Source: Candidatus Kerfeldbacteria bacterium (lineage in GTDB: Bacteria; Patescibacteriota; Patescibacteriia; SBBC01). Taken from it: 8,049 nucleotides of DNA. A program made the translations under genes and the position numbers. The stretch covers positions 1-8,049 of the forward strand of contig JACQKI010000001.1 of NCBI GenBank assembly GCA_016204645.1. The letters run 5' to 3'. The notes beneath the pieces are model-generated. The model did no database searches, was not told where the DNA came from, and saw only the letters and a program-made list of their open reading frames with translations. This document shows positions 1 through 6,451 of this stretch, piece after piece. Numbering within the stretch: position 1 is the first letter of the stretch; each line of letters begins with the position of its first letter.

Positions 1-282
1 GTATGGTACGTGGCTGAAGGCATGGCTCAGGTCGTGCTCTACGATCGGCGGCCGGATTCGCCGACCGCTGGACAGACCGACGTCATCTACGCCGGGGAGC
101 AACAGCCGGTCGTCATCAAAATTCCGAAAGGGGTGGCTCACGGCTACCGAGTGCTCGGTCGCAAGCCCGTGGTGCTCGTCTACGTGACGACGGCCTCGTA
201 CCAGGCGGCTCAACCAGACGAGCAGCGCATCCCTTTCGACGATCCGACCATCGGGTTCGACTGGACCACCAAGCATCGATGA
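1..282 (+). CDS. rmlC: dTDP-4-dehydrorhamnose 3,5-epimerase-like cupin, C-terminal part (5' end outside window)
   Basis: The frame is open from base 1, so this is the last 93 residues of a longer protein; the in-frame GTG at 10 is not taken as the start. The family epimerises C3 and C5 of dTDP-4-keto-6-deoxyglucose, the third step of dTDP-L-rhamnose synthesis. Visible cupin signatures are PKGVAHGY (visible residues 42-49), equivalent to the PEGFAHGF strand of classical RmlC, VYVTTASY with Tyr61 at the place of the catalytic Tyr133 of Salmonella RmlC, and the closing IPFDDPTIGFDW. The catalytic-dyad His would lie upstream, out of sight. The chain stops about 6 residues after FDW, so the segment carrying the dyad Asp of classical RmlC (LSAKD) is missing, as in the short RmlC-like subgroup. 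The stop overlaps the next start (ATGA, 279-282). Position in a cluster with rmlB, rmlD and rmlA supports the role; a related sugar-nucleotide epimerase or isomerase is possible. Confidence 0.82.
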   Translation, partial: VWYVAEGMAQVVLYDRRPDSPTAGQTDVIYAGEQQPVVIKIPKGVAHGYRVLGRKPVVLVYVTTASYQAAQPDEQRIPFDDPTIGFDWTTKHR

Positions 283-1235
283 TCCGCCCGCCGGTCGTCG
301 TGGTCGGATCAATTGCCTACGATCGGATTTTTGATTTTCCCGGTCGTTTTCGCCAGGCCATCCTGCCCGATAAAATTCACCAGCTGAGCGTTAGCTTTAC
401 GGTCCAGGATGTTCAGGAGAGCTTCGGCGGCACCGCCGGTAACATCAGCTACACGCTCCGGCTGCTCGGCCGTCCCGTCATTCCGATTGGCAGCGTTGGA
501 ACCGATTTTTCGAACTACCGCGCCTGGCTGGAGCGTTCACGCATCGAGCTGGCCGGAATTCGCCGTGTTCCGGGCAAACGAACCGCCGCCGCCTACGTGA
601 TCACTGACCGTGACGATAATCAAATTTCTGCCTTTCAACTTGGAGCATTGTCGGTTCCGGCCTTAGCCATGTCGTCGATCGCCAAGCTGCTACCGACGGC
701 GATTTACGGAATTATCGCGCCCGGAAATCCTCGTGACATGCTACTGGCATCACGACAGTTTAGCCGATTGAAGGTTCCGTACTTGTTCGACCCGGGACAG
801 AGCTTGCCGATCTTGAGCAGCCAAGACATCCGGGCCATGCTCGACCGAGCCGACGGCCTTATTTCCAATGACTACGAACTTGAACTGCTGTGCCGGCGCG
901 CGCGCGTCAAGCCTCGGGCGCTCGCCAGTCAAGTCCGCTACGTCGTTACCACGCTCGGTCCGCGAGGTTCAGTGGTGCAGCAAGGATCGAGCCGGGTCAG
1001 GATTCCAGCCGCCAAACCCAGGACCGTGGTTGATCCGACCGGAGCCGGAGATGCATACCGCGCTGGGTTGGTAGCGGCGCTGGTCCGTGGACAGTCACTG
1101 GTCACGGCTGCTAAAATGGGGGCCGTTGCCAGCGTCTACACTGTCGAGCTTCCGGGCACCCAAACGCATCGCTTCACCGTGGCAGACTTTGCCCGTCGGT
1201 ACCGCGCTACTTTCGGCACGAGCTCACCACCGTAA
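279..1235 (+). CDS. adoK: PfkB-family kinase, probable adenosine kinase
   Basis: This 318-residue ribokinase-fold protein most likely phosphorylates adenosine to AMP with ATP in the cytoplasm. Seen: the N-terminal strand with GSIAYDRIFDFPGRF (10-24; Asp15 fits the ribose-binding Asp), an ILPDKIHQLSVSF lid segment (28-40), the GGTAGN motif (50-55), and the C-terminal PfkB signature DPTGAGDAYRAGL (252-264) with anion hole GAGD and catalytic base Asp258. The order FPGRF, LPxxxH, SFxVxD, GGxAGN, then VTTLGPRG and a late ELPGTQ resembles, from memory, mycobacterial AdoK (Rv2202c) rather than ribokinase or fructokinase. The start is the ATG overlapping the upstream TGA, giving a full-length N-terminus. 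The gene right after it encodes SAH hydrolase, whose product adenosine would be the substrate, which strongly favours adenosine over a sugar. Without a search, another nucleoside or sugar substrate cannot be excluded. Confidence 0.85.
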   Translation: MIRPPVVVVGSIAYDRIFDFPGRFRQAILPDKIHQLSVSFTVQDVQESFGGTAGNISYTLRLLGRPVIPIGSVGTDFSNYRAWLERSRIELAGIRRVPGKRTAAAYVITDRDDNQISAFQLGALSVPALAMSSIAKLLPTAIYGIIAPGNPRDMLLASRQFSRLKVPYLFDPGQSLPILSSQDIRAMLDRADGLISNDYELELLCRRARVKPRALASQVRYVVTTLGPRGSVVQQGSSRVRIPAAKPRTVVDPTGAGDAYRAGLVAALVRGQSLVTAAKMGAVASVYTVELPGTQTHRFTVADFARRYRATFGTSSPP

Positions 1236-1240
1236 CCAAA

Positions 1241-1245
1241 AGGAG
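1241..1245 (+). promoter_or_regulatory. Shine-Dalgarno site of ahcY
   Basis: AGGAG lies 5 nt before the ATG at 1251, in the 15-nt gap after the adoK stop. It is the only strong ribosome-binding site I see before any gene in the window, and it fixes the ahcY start. The other downstream genes rely on overlapping or abutting stop and start codons. Confidence 0.8.
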
Positions 1246-1250
1246 TTCTC

Positions 1251-2507
1251 ATGAAGTACGATGTTGCAAATCTGGCCTTAGCGGCTGCCGGTAAGCAGCG
1301 GATCGATTGGGCTGAGCGGCAGATGGACGTGCTACGAACGATCCGCCAGCGGTTTGCTAAGCACAAACCCCTCCGCGGAAAGACGATTGCTTGCTGCTTG
1401 CACGTCACCACCGAGACGGCGGTCCTGGCCCAGACCTTGCAGGCTGGCGGCGCAGAGGTTTTGCTGTGCGCCTCCAACCCACTCTCGACCCAAGACGATG
1501 CAGCCGCAGCCATTGTTAAGTATTTCAAGATACCGGTGTTCGCCAGAAAGGGCGAGGACCGTCAGACCTACTACCGCCACTTAAAAGCCGTACTCGACGC
1601 CCAGCCGCAGCTGACCATGGACGACGGCGCTGACCTGGTATCGCTGCTGCACAGCGAACGCAAGCCGCAGGCCAAGAAAGTCTTAGGTTCAACCGAAGAG
1701 ACAACCACCGGAGTCATTCGATTGAAGAGCATGGAGCGGCATGGCGTACTGCGCTTTCCGGTGATCGCCGTGAATGATTCAAAAACCAAGCACTTCTTCG
1801 ACAACCGCTACGGCACTGGTCAGAGCACCATCGACGGCATCCTGCGGGCCACCAATATCCTGCTGGCCGGCAAAACGGTAGTCGTCGCTGGCTACGGGTT
1901 TTGCGGCAAGGGAGTGGCCACGCGCGCGCGCGGCATGGGCGCGCACGTGATTGTCACTGAGGTTGATCCCATTCGCGCCCTCGAAGCTAACTTAGACGGT
2001 TTTGAAGTCATGCCTATGTCGGCGGCTGCGCGGGTTGGCAATCTGTTTATCACCGTTACCGGCGACGCCGCGGTCATCCGTCCGGAGCACGTGCGGGTCA
2101 TGCAGAACGGCTCGGTTATCGGCAATAGCGGGCACTTTGACGTCGAGATAGACGTTCGCGGCATTCGCCGGCTAGCGCAGCGACGCTACCAAGCCCGGCC
2201 TTTACTGCAGGCCTTAGAAATTAGCCGCAACAAAACTGTCTTTTTGATCGCCGACGGCCGGCTGCTGAATTTGGCTGCGGCAGAAGGGCACCCGGCTGCA
2301 GTCATGGACATGAGTTTCGCCAATCAGGCGTTGGCCGCCGAGTACGTAGTCAAGCGTCACCGTTCTCTCGAGCGCCGCGTCTACACGCTACCGGACGAGC
2401 TAGATCAAGAAATCGCCCGCCTGAAACTCGCCTCGCTCGGCATGCGGATCGACCGCCTGACGCCGAGGCAGCGAACGTACCTGGCCGCCTGGCAGCAGGG
2501 GACGTAG
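1251..2507 (+). CDS. ahcY: Adenosylhomocysteinase (S-adenosyl-L-homocysteine hydrolase)
   Basis: This 418-residue NAD-dependent enzyme reversibly splits SAH into adenosine and homocysteine, relieving product inhibition of SAM-dependent methyltransferases. Seen: substrate-domain motifs HVTTET (51-56), SNPLSTQD (75-82), MDDGADL (123-129) and EETTTG (149-154); the catalytic set Lys180, Asp184 and Asn185 in NDSKTKHFFDNRYGTGQS; the Rossmann motif GYGFCGKG (214-221); and GHFDVEID (294-301) with His295, plus GHP at 346-348. The protein ends in LTPRQRTYLAAWQQGT and lacks the C-terminal Lys/Tyr tail that in eukaryotic and many bacterial enzymes completes the neighbouring subunit's NAD site. That makes it the shorter archaeal or Thermotoga-like type. 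The start is set by AGGAG at 5 nt spacing. It sits between adoK and rmlB, with 15 nt before it and 1 nt after, so it is in the same operon; the adenosine kinase upstream would pull the equilibrium toward hydrolysis. Confidence 0.96.
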   Translation: MKYDVANLALAAAGKQRIDWAERQMDVLRTIRQRFAKHKPLRGKTIACCLHVTTETAVLAQTLQAGGAEVLLCASNPLSTQDDAAAAIVKYFKIPVFARKGEDRQTYYRHLKAVLDAQPQLTMDDGADLVSLLHSERKPQAKKVLGSTEETTTGVIRLKSMERHGVLRFPVIAVNDSKTKHFFDNRYGTGQSTIDGILRATNILLAGKTVVVAGYGFCGKGVATRARGMGAHVIVTEVDPIRALEANLDGFEVMPMSAAARVGNLFITVTGDAAVIRPEHVRVMQNGSVIGNSGHFDVEIDVRGIRRLAQRRYQARPLLQALEISRNKTVFLIADGRLLNLAAAEGHPAAVMDMSFANQALAAEYVVKRHRSLERRVYTLPDELDQEIARLKLASLGMRIDRLTPRQRTYLAAWQQGT

Positions 2508-2508
2508 C

Positions 2509-3519
2509 ATGCGCATCCTGTTGACCGGCGGCGCTGGGTTCATGGGATCGAACATGGTTCGATTCCTGCTCAACAAGTACGCCGACGCCGAAGTGGTCAA
2601 CCTGGACAAGCTGACGTACGCTGGGAATCTCGACAACCTCAAGGACATTGTCGGCCACCCGCACTACTCCTTTGTCAAAGGTGACATTGCTGACGAAACC
2701 GCTGTTGAGAATGTTTTTAGGCAGCACCGGCCGGAGATAATACTCAATTACGCCGCGGAAACGCACGTTGACCGTTCGATTCACGATCCGCGGGCTTTCA
2801 TTCAGACCGACGTGCTAGGCACATTTACCCTGCTGGAAGCATCGAAACGGCATGGGGTCAAGCGGTTCGTCCAAATTTCCACGGACGAGGTTTTCGGGTC
2901 GATGACCGAAGGTCTGTTTTCTGAAACCACTCCCTTCGATCCGTCCAGCCCGTACTCGGCTTCGAAAGCCGGCGCCGATCACCTGGTGCGGGCATACTGG
3001 CGGACGTACCAACTCCCGACCATTGTCACGCACAGCGTCAATTTTTTTGGACCGTACGAGAATCCGGAAAAGCTGATTCCGCTGTTCGTTACCAATTTAT
3101 TAGAGGGTAAAAAAGTTCCAGTCTACGGCGATGGGCAGCAGGTCCGAGAATGGATCTACGTGCCTGATCACTGCTTGGCGATTGATACCATTATCAGCAC
3201 GGGGGTTCCCGGTGAAGTGTACAACATCGGGACTGGCGACCGGCTGGCGAACATCGAAGTCACCAGGAAAATTCTGAAGCTGCTGAGCATGGGTGAAGAC
3301 ATGATTGAGTACGTCAAAGACCGGCCGGGTCACGACGCCCGCTACGCCATCGACAGCAGCAAGTTACGGACCGAACTCGGCTGGCAGCCGACGCGAAGCT
3401 TCGATCAGGGTTTGGCTTCAACTGTTCGCTGGTACCGGGACAACGAGTGGTGGTGGAAAAAAATTAAAGCCGGCTCGTTCCGAGAGTACTACCAGCGCCA
3501 GTACGGCACGACGGAATGA
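2509..3519 (+). CDS. rmlB: dTDP-glucose 4,6-dehydratase
   Basis: This 336-residue extended-SDR enzyme converts dTDP-glucose to dTDP-4-keto-6-deoxyglucose, step two of dTDP-L-rhamnose synthesis. Seen: NAD-binding TGGAGFMG (6-13), DKLTYAGN (33-40), AAETHVDRSI (82-91), catalytic Thr125-Asp126-Glu127 in STDEVFGS, the YxxxK pair Tyr149/Lys153 in SPYSASKAGADH, NPEKLIP (185-191), REWIYVPDH (213-221) and RPGHDARYAID (272-282). One family motif deviates: the usual TRxSNNYGPY reads THSVNFFGPY (174-183), so Arg is His and the second Asn is Phe, while the first Asn (178) is kept. Length is normal for RmlB. The ATG is 1 nt after the ahcY stop; AGGGG at 2497-2501, 7 nt upstream, may act as a Shine-Dalgarno site. 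The stop overlaps rmlD by ATGA. Confidence 0.95.
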   Translation: MRILLTGGAGFMGSNMVRFLLNKYADAEVVNLDKLTYAGNLDNLKDIVGHPHYSFVKGDIADETAVENVFRQHRPEIILNYAAETHVDRSIHDPRAFIQTDVLGTFTLLEASKRHGVKRFVQISTDEVFGSMTEGLFSETTPFDPSSPYSASKAGADHLVRAYWRTYQLPTIVTHSVNFFGPYENPEKLIPLFVTNLLEGKKVPVYGDGQQVREWIYVPDHCLAIDTIISTGVPGEVYNIGTGDRLANIEVTRKILKLLSMGEDMIEYVKDRPGHDARYAIDSSKLRTELGWQPTRSFDQGLASTVRWYRDNEWWWKKIKAGSFREYYQRQYGTTE

Positions 3520-4364
3520 GGATTCTACTGGTCGGCGCGCAGGGTACGCTCGGTACCGCACTGCAGCCGGCTTTTCATGATCAAGAGCTCGTTGCCTGGG
3601 ATCAAACCGACATCGATTTATCTGATCTCAGCTCCATTGCTCCGAAGGTACAGTCGGTTCAGCCGCAGCTGGTAATCAACGCCGCCGCGTTTACTGATGT
3701 TGACCGGGCCGAGCAGGACGAACCTCGGGCCACCGCGATTAATGGTTCAGCGGTCGGTGAATTGGCAGCCGTCTGCGCCAAGATCGGCGTGACCCTTGTC
3801 CAGCTTTCAACTGACTACGTTTTTGATGGGCGTCAAACCAATGGGTACGACGAGTCGGCCGAACCAGCGCCACTCAGCGCATACGGCCGGAGCAAGTACC
3901 GCGGCGAACAGCTATTACAGCAGCGCGGACGTGATTGGATACTAGTTCGGACATCGCGATTGTTCGGCCAGGCGCGCGGAACCAGCAGCAAGCTCGACTT
4001 TGTGCAGCGGATGTTGCAGCAGGCAACTCAGTCGGATATGCTCTCCGTAGTCGACGACGAAATCTCCAGTCCAACCTATGCCGAGGATTTGGCTCAGGCC
4101 GTGGCGGCGCTGATTGATTCCAAAGTCCGGGGTGTCGTTCATCGCACCAACGATGGCGCCTGCACGTGGTATGAGTTCGCCCGCGAGATATTTGCCCAAG
4201 CCGGCGTTTCTGTTAAACTTGAACCTGTGCCCGCGTCAGCCTTTCCACGACCGGCCGTTCGCCCGAAATACTCAGTTTTGCGTTCAACCAAGCTGCCGCC
4301 GCTGCGCCACTGGCGCGAGGCCGTAGGGGACTACGTTAGGACATTGAAGCGAAACGACCTATGA
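3516..4364 (+). CDS. rmlD: dTDP-4-dehydrorhamnose reductase
   Basis: This 282-residue SDR enzyme reduces dTDP-4-keto-L-rhamnose to dTDP-L-rhamnose with NAD(P)H, the last step of the pathway. Seen: nucleotide-binding GAQGTLG (7-13), INAAAFTDVDRAE (54-66), STDYVFDG (98-105), the YxxxK pair Tyr123/Lys127 in AYGRSKYRGE, the VVDDEISSPTYAEDLA block (178-193), and the C-terminal FPRPAVRPKYSVL (243-255), which matches the RPxxSxL hallmark that sets RmlD apart from other SDRs. Length is typical (about 280-300). The gene overlaps rmlB upstream and rmlA downstream by ATGA, and neither junction has a clear Shine-Dalgarno site, so translation is probably coupled across B-D-A. Confidence 0.94.
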   Translation: MRILLVGAQGTLGTALQPAFHDQELVAWDQTDIDLSDLSSIAPKVQSVQPQLVINAAAFTDVDRAEQDEPRATAINGSAVGELAAVCAKIGVTLVQLSTDYVFDGRQTNGYDESAEPAPLSAYGRSKYRGEQLLQQRGRDWILVRTSRLFGQARGTSSKLDFVQRMLQQATQSDMLSVVDDEISSPTYAEDLAQAVAALIDSKVRGVVHRTNDGACTWYEFAREIFAQAGVSVKLEPVPASAFPRPAVRPKYSVLRSTKLPPLRHWREAVGDYVRTLKRNDL

Positions 4365-5101
4365 AGGGGATCATCCTGGCCGGCGGCGAGGGAACGCGAC
4401 TCCGTCCGATGACTTTAGTCACCAGCAAGCAGCTGCTACCGGTCTACGACCAGCCGATGATTTTTTATCCGCTCAAGACATTACTTCAAGCAGGAATTAC
4501 GGAGGTATTGATAATTGTCGCGCCGGATCGAGCCGGTGACTACCTCCGGGTGTTGGGTTCGGGTAAGGAGTGGAATGCGAAATTCACTTACGAAATCCAA
4601 GACAAGCCCGGCGGACTGGCTGAAGCGTTCGTGATCGGAGCCGATTTCATCGACGACCAAAGTGTCACGCTCGTGCTCGGCGATAATATTTTTCTTGGTG
4701 GAGATGCAGAAATCCGAGACGCCATCACCAGCTTTAAGACCGGCGGTCGTATTTTTGCCAAGCAAGTTCCCGACCCAGAGCGGTTTGGCGTGATCGAATT
4801 TGATTCGTCGGGCAAGGTCATCTCGATCGAAGAGAAGCCGCCACGCCCAAAAAGCAATTTTGCTTCGATCGGGCTGTACGTGTACGACAACCGGGTCATT
4901 TCAATCGCTCGAAAGCTGAAGCCATCGGCGCGAGGTGAGCTGGAAATCACCGACCTCCACAAGGCGTACCTGGCCGCGGGTGAGTTAGACGTCCGCGTTT
5001 TTACGGGTGAGTGGCTCGATACCGGTACGCCAGATTCTCTGCTGGCTGCTGGCAACATGATTGCTCAGTCGCGGTCGTCAGGCGCAAAACCTAGCGCCTA
5101 G
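4361..5101 (+). CDS. rmlA: Glucose-1-phosphate thymidylyltransferase, short form
   Basis: This nucleotidyltransferase joins dTTP and glucose-1-phosphate to give dTDP-glucose, the entry step of the rhamnose pathway. Seen: the signature GGEGTRLRPMT (8-18) and SKQLLPVYDQPMIFYPL (22-38), QDKPGGLAEAF (80-90), metal-binding Asp108 in LVLGDNIF, RFGV (141-144), EEKP (157-160), RGELEITDL (191-199) and WLDTGTPDSLL (218-228). At 246 residues it ends soon after the last core helix, whereas enterobacterial or Pseudomonas RmlA (about 290 residues) has a further C-terminal helical part that helps form the tetramer and the allosteric dTDP-rhamnose site. Short versions are known among archaeal and other bacterial homologues. 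The substrate is inferred from QDKPGGLAEAF and from the rml neighbours. It is the last gene of the plus-strand run; its TAG shares the CTAG palindrome with the convergent gene's stop. Confidence 0.93.
   Translation: MKGIILAGGEGTRLRPMTLVTSKQLLPVYDQPMIFYPLKTLLQAGITEVLIIVAPDRAGDYLRVLGSGKEWNAKFTYEIQDKPGGLAEAFVIGADFIDDQSVTLVLGDNIFLGGDAEIRDAITSFKTGGRIFAKQVPDPERFGVIEFDSSGKVISIEEKPPRPKSNFASIGLYVYDNRVISIARKLKPSARGELEITDLHKAYLAAGELDVRVFTGEWLDTGTPDSLLAAGNMIAQSRSSGAKPSA
5080..5099. terminator. Possible bidirectional hairpin at the convergent gene ends
   Basis: AGGCGC (5080-5085) and GCGCCT (5094-5099) form a perfect 6-bp GC-rich stem with an 8-nt loop. The stem covers the last rmlA codons and overlaps both stop codons. 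Neither strand has a T-tract after the stem, so it is not a classical intrinsic terminator. It is the only candidate between the two convergent genes; it could slow polymerase or protect 3' ends, or be chance. Confidence 0.3.
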
Positions 5102-6414
5102 TGCAATCGAAAAGCCGTCAGAGTATTTTCACCTTCGACTACCATGGTCCGGTCGCCAATCAAGTGGAGTCGATCAGCTCCCGGAAATGGACCGAGTTCG
5201 CCGGCCCCGGCGTTCCGAGCAACAATTTCTTGAATCCGGATAAAGTCGTTGGCCAGGGTCAGCGCGGCTGATCGCTTCGGATACCATCTGGCGTCTGACA
5301 GCAAGGATTGACGGGCCAGAAGCGTATCGGCGCCTTCGGGGAGCGATACGGTCCAGAGTTCCGTCGGCGTCACCAACAGGACGAACGATTCGGTTTGATT
5401 GGTTGAAGCTTGCAGCAAGTTCCCGATAGAAAAAGTTTTGATTACGTTTGATTGACGATCGAACAGTCCGACCTGCGTCGCTCCCGCCAGCACCAGGCCG
5501 TATCGATGCCAGGCGACAATCTCAGTCAAGCTGGCAGCGCTTGCCAGGCTGACTGAAAGTTTGACTTGATTTGGAATTAGTGGGTCAACCCGTTGCAGGA
5601 TAGGTGCCGGTTGTTCATTACGGATTATCCATAACTCGCCGCGCCCGACGGCCAGCGCCTTGACGCGCGGACTAGCCACCACTTGGGCTACGCCGGCAAT
5701 CAAGTCGATGCGCCAGAGCGATCCTGTCGACGTGGCGTAGAGCAATCGGTCATTATCCGGATCCCAACGTAACTGTTCGTAGGCTTGGGCGGCGGCCGTC
5801 GGCGTTACGTTCTGGCCAGTGGCAGTCTCGACGATGACGAGGGCGTGACCGGCGATCGTTATCGAGAGGAAGCTGCCGCGAGCCGACCACGACAGAGCCG
5901 GTTGCTGGCCAGCCGGCAGTAGTATTTCGGCTACCAGCTGCCACCGAGCGTCGTTCGGTCGGGCGATACCGAGCCACGTTTTTCCCTGTTGCTGAACAAT
6001 CGCCGCAAGCCGGTCTCCGGGTCCGCTGGCGACCGTTAGCACGCGCTCGAAACGGTACTCGGCCTGTTCGGGATCGGCTGGTAAAAGCGTGGCCTCGAGC
6101 TTGTGTGTTTGGCCGGCTCGCACGGCAACGTTGGTTTCCCAAGTCTGGAAACCACGTCGTTCCAGCGCGATTCGGTACGTACCGGGGTACAACGCATTCA
6201 GCTGCGACGGGCTTCGGCGGCCCCGTGTCCGTCCGTCGAGTGTGATGCTAGCGTTTTCCGGGTACGAGGTGACTACCAGCCCGCCGGTGCGCAGGATCCG
6301 GAAGTGGCGGAAGTCAAACCGGTACCCCTGAGCCCAGATGAGCAAGATCGGACCGACCAGACCGAAGACGAGCGTTGCTCCAAGGTAAAACCAGCGGCGA
6401 CTTCGTTGGGTCAT
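5098..6414 (-). CDS. Membrane-anchored PEGA-domain protein with predicted beta-propeller
   Basis: This is a 438-residue protein of unknown function. Seen in order: a basic N-terminus (MTQRSRR), one hydrophobic helix at about 9-28 without a lipobox or clear cleavage site, GYRFDF (30-35), and a PEGA domain at about 44-112 (TSYPENASITLDGRTRGR, then PGTYRIALERRGFQTW). After that come about 300 residues of repeated beta-rich segments resembling propeller blades: LSWSARGSFLSIT (174-186), LRWDPDNDRLLYAT (215-228), ELWIIRN (260-266), IVAWHRYGLVLAG (299-311), ELWTVSLPEG (352-361) and ARWYPKRSAALTL (376-388). Topology is probably cytoplasmic N-terminus with the rest outside the membrane. PEGA domains are known from surface proteins. 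The ATG is the only upstream-most choice, since an in-frame TAG lies four codons before it; no Shine-Dalgarno site is visible. It is convergent with rmlA and divergent from murA. Confidence 0.82.
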   Translation of the reverse strand: MTQRSRRWFYLGATLVFGLVGPILLIWAQGYRFDFRHFRILRTGGLVVTSYPENASITLDGRTRGRRSPSQLNALYPGTYRIALERRGFQTWETNVAVRAGQTHKLEATLLPADPEQAEYRFERVLTVASGPGDRLAAIVQQQGKTWLGIARPNDARWQLVAEILLPAGQQPALSWSARGSFLSITIAGHALVIVETATGQNVTPTAAAQAYEQLRWDPDNDRLLYATSTGSLWRIDLIAGVAQVVASPRVKALAVGRGELWIIRNEQPAPILQRVDPLIPNQVKLSVSLASAASLTEIVAWHRYGLVLAGATQVGLFDRQSNVIKTFSIGNLLQASTNQTESFVLLVTPTELWTVSLPEGADTLLARQSLLSDARWYPKRSAALTLANDFIRIQEIVARNAGAGELGPFPGADRLHLIGDRTMVVEGENTLTAFRLH

Positions 6415-6422
6415 ACAATTCG

Positions 6423-6451
6423 TTGACTAGCCTCGCCATGGTTGGTACAAT
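6423..6451 (+). promoter_or_regulatory. Sigma70-type promoter of murA
   Basis: TTGACT (6423-6428) and TACAAT (6446-6451) are separated by exactly 17 bp, and TGG just before the -10 makes it an extended -10. Each hexamer has one mismatch to TTGACA/TATAAT. A start near 6458 would give a 5' leader of about 50 nt to the murA ATG. The -10 lies inside the left arm of the 6443-6476 inverted repeat. Confidence 0.72.

Noticed and set aside
10..12. GTG as the start of the first gene
   Set aside because: The frame is open to base 1, and the cupin core with the catalytic His must lie further upstream, so the gene is cut by the window edge.
1136..1528. 130-codon minus-strand open frame over the adoK-ahcY junction
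   Set aside because: It covers the SD site and start of ahcY on the other strand and resembles no family I know.
1921..1947. Alternating CG tract (possible Z-DNA-like or recombination site)
   Set aside because: It codes in frame for the conserved region after the Rossmann motif of AhcY, and short CG runs occur elsewhere in this GC-rich window.
2350..2784. 144-codon minus-strand open frame over the ahcY-rmlB junction
   Set aside because: Arg/Ala-rich shadow of two conserved genes.
4588..5058. 156-codon minus-strand open frame inside rmlA
   Set aside because: Antisense shadow of a gene with all its family motifs; no recognisable protein features.
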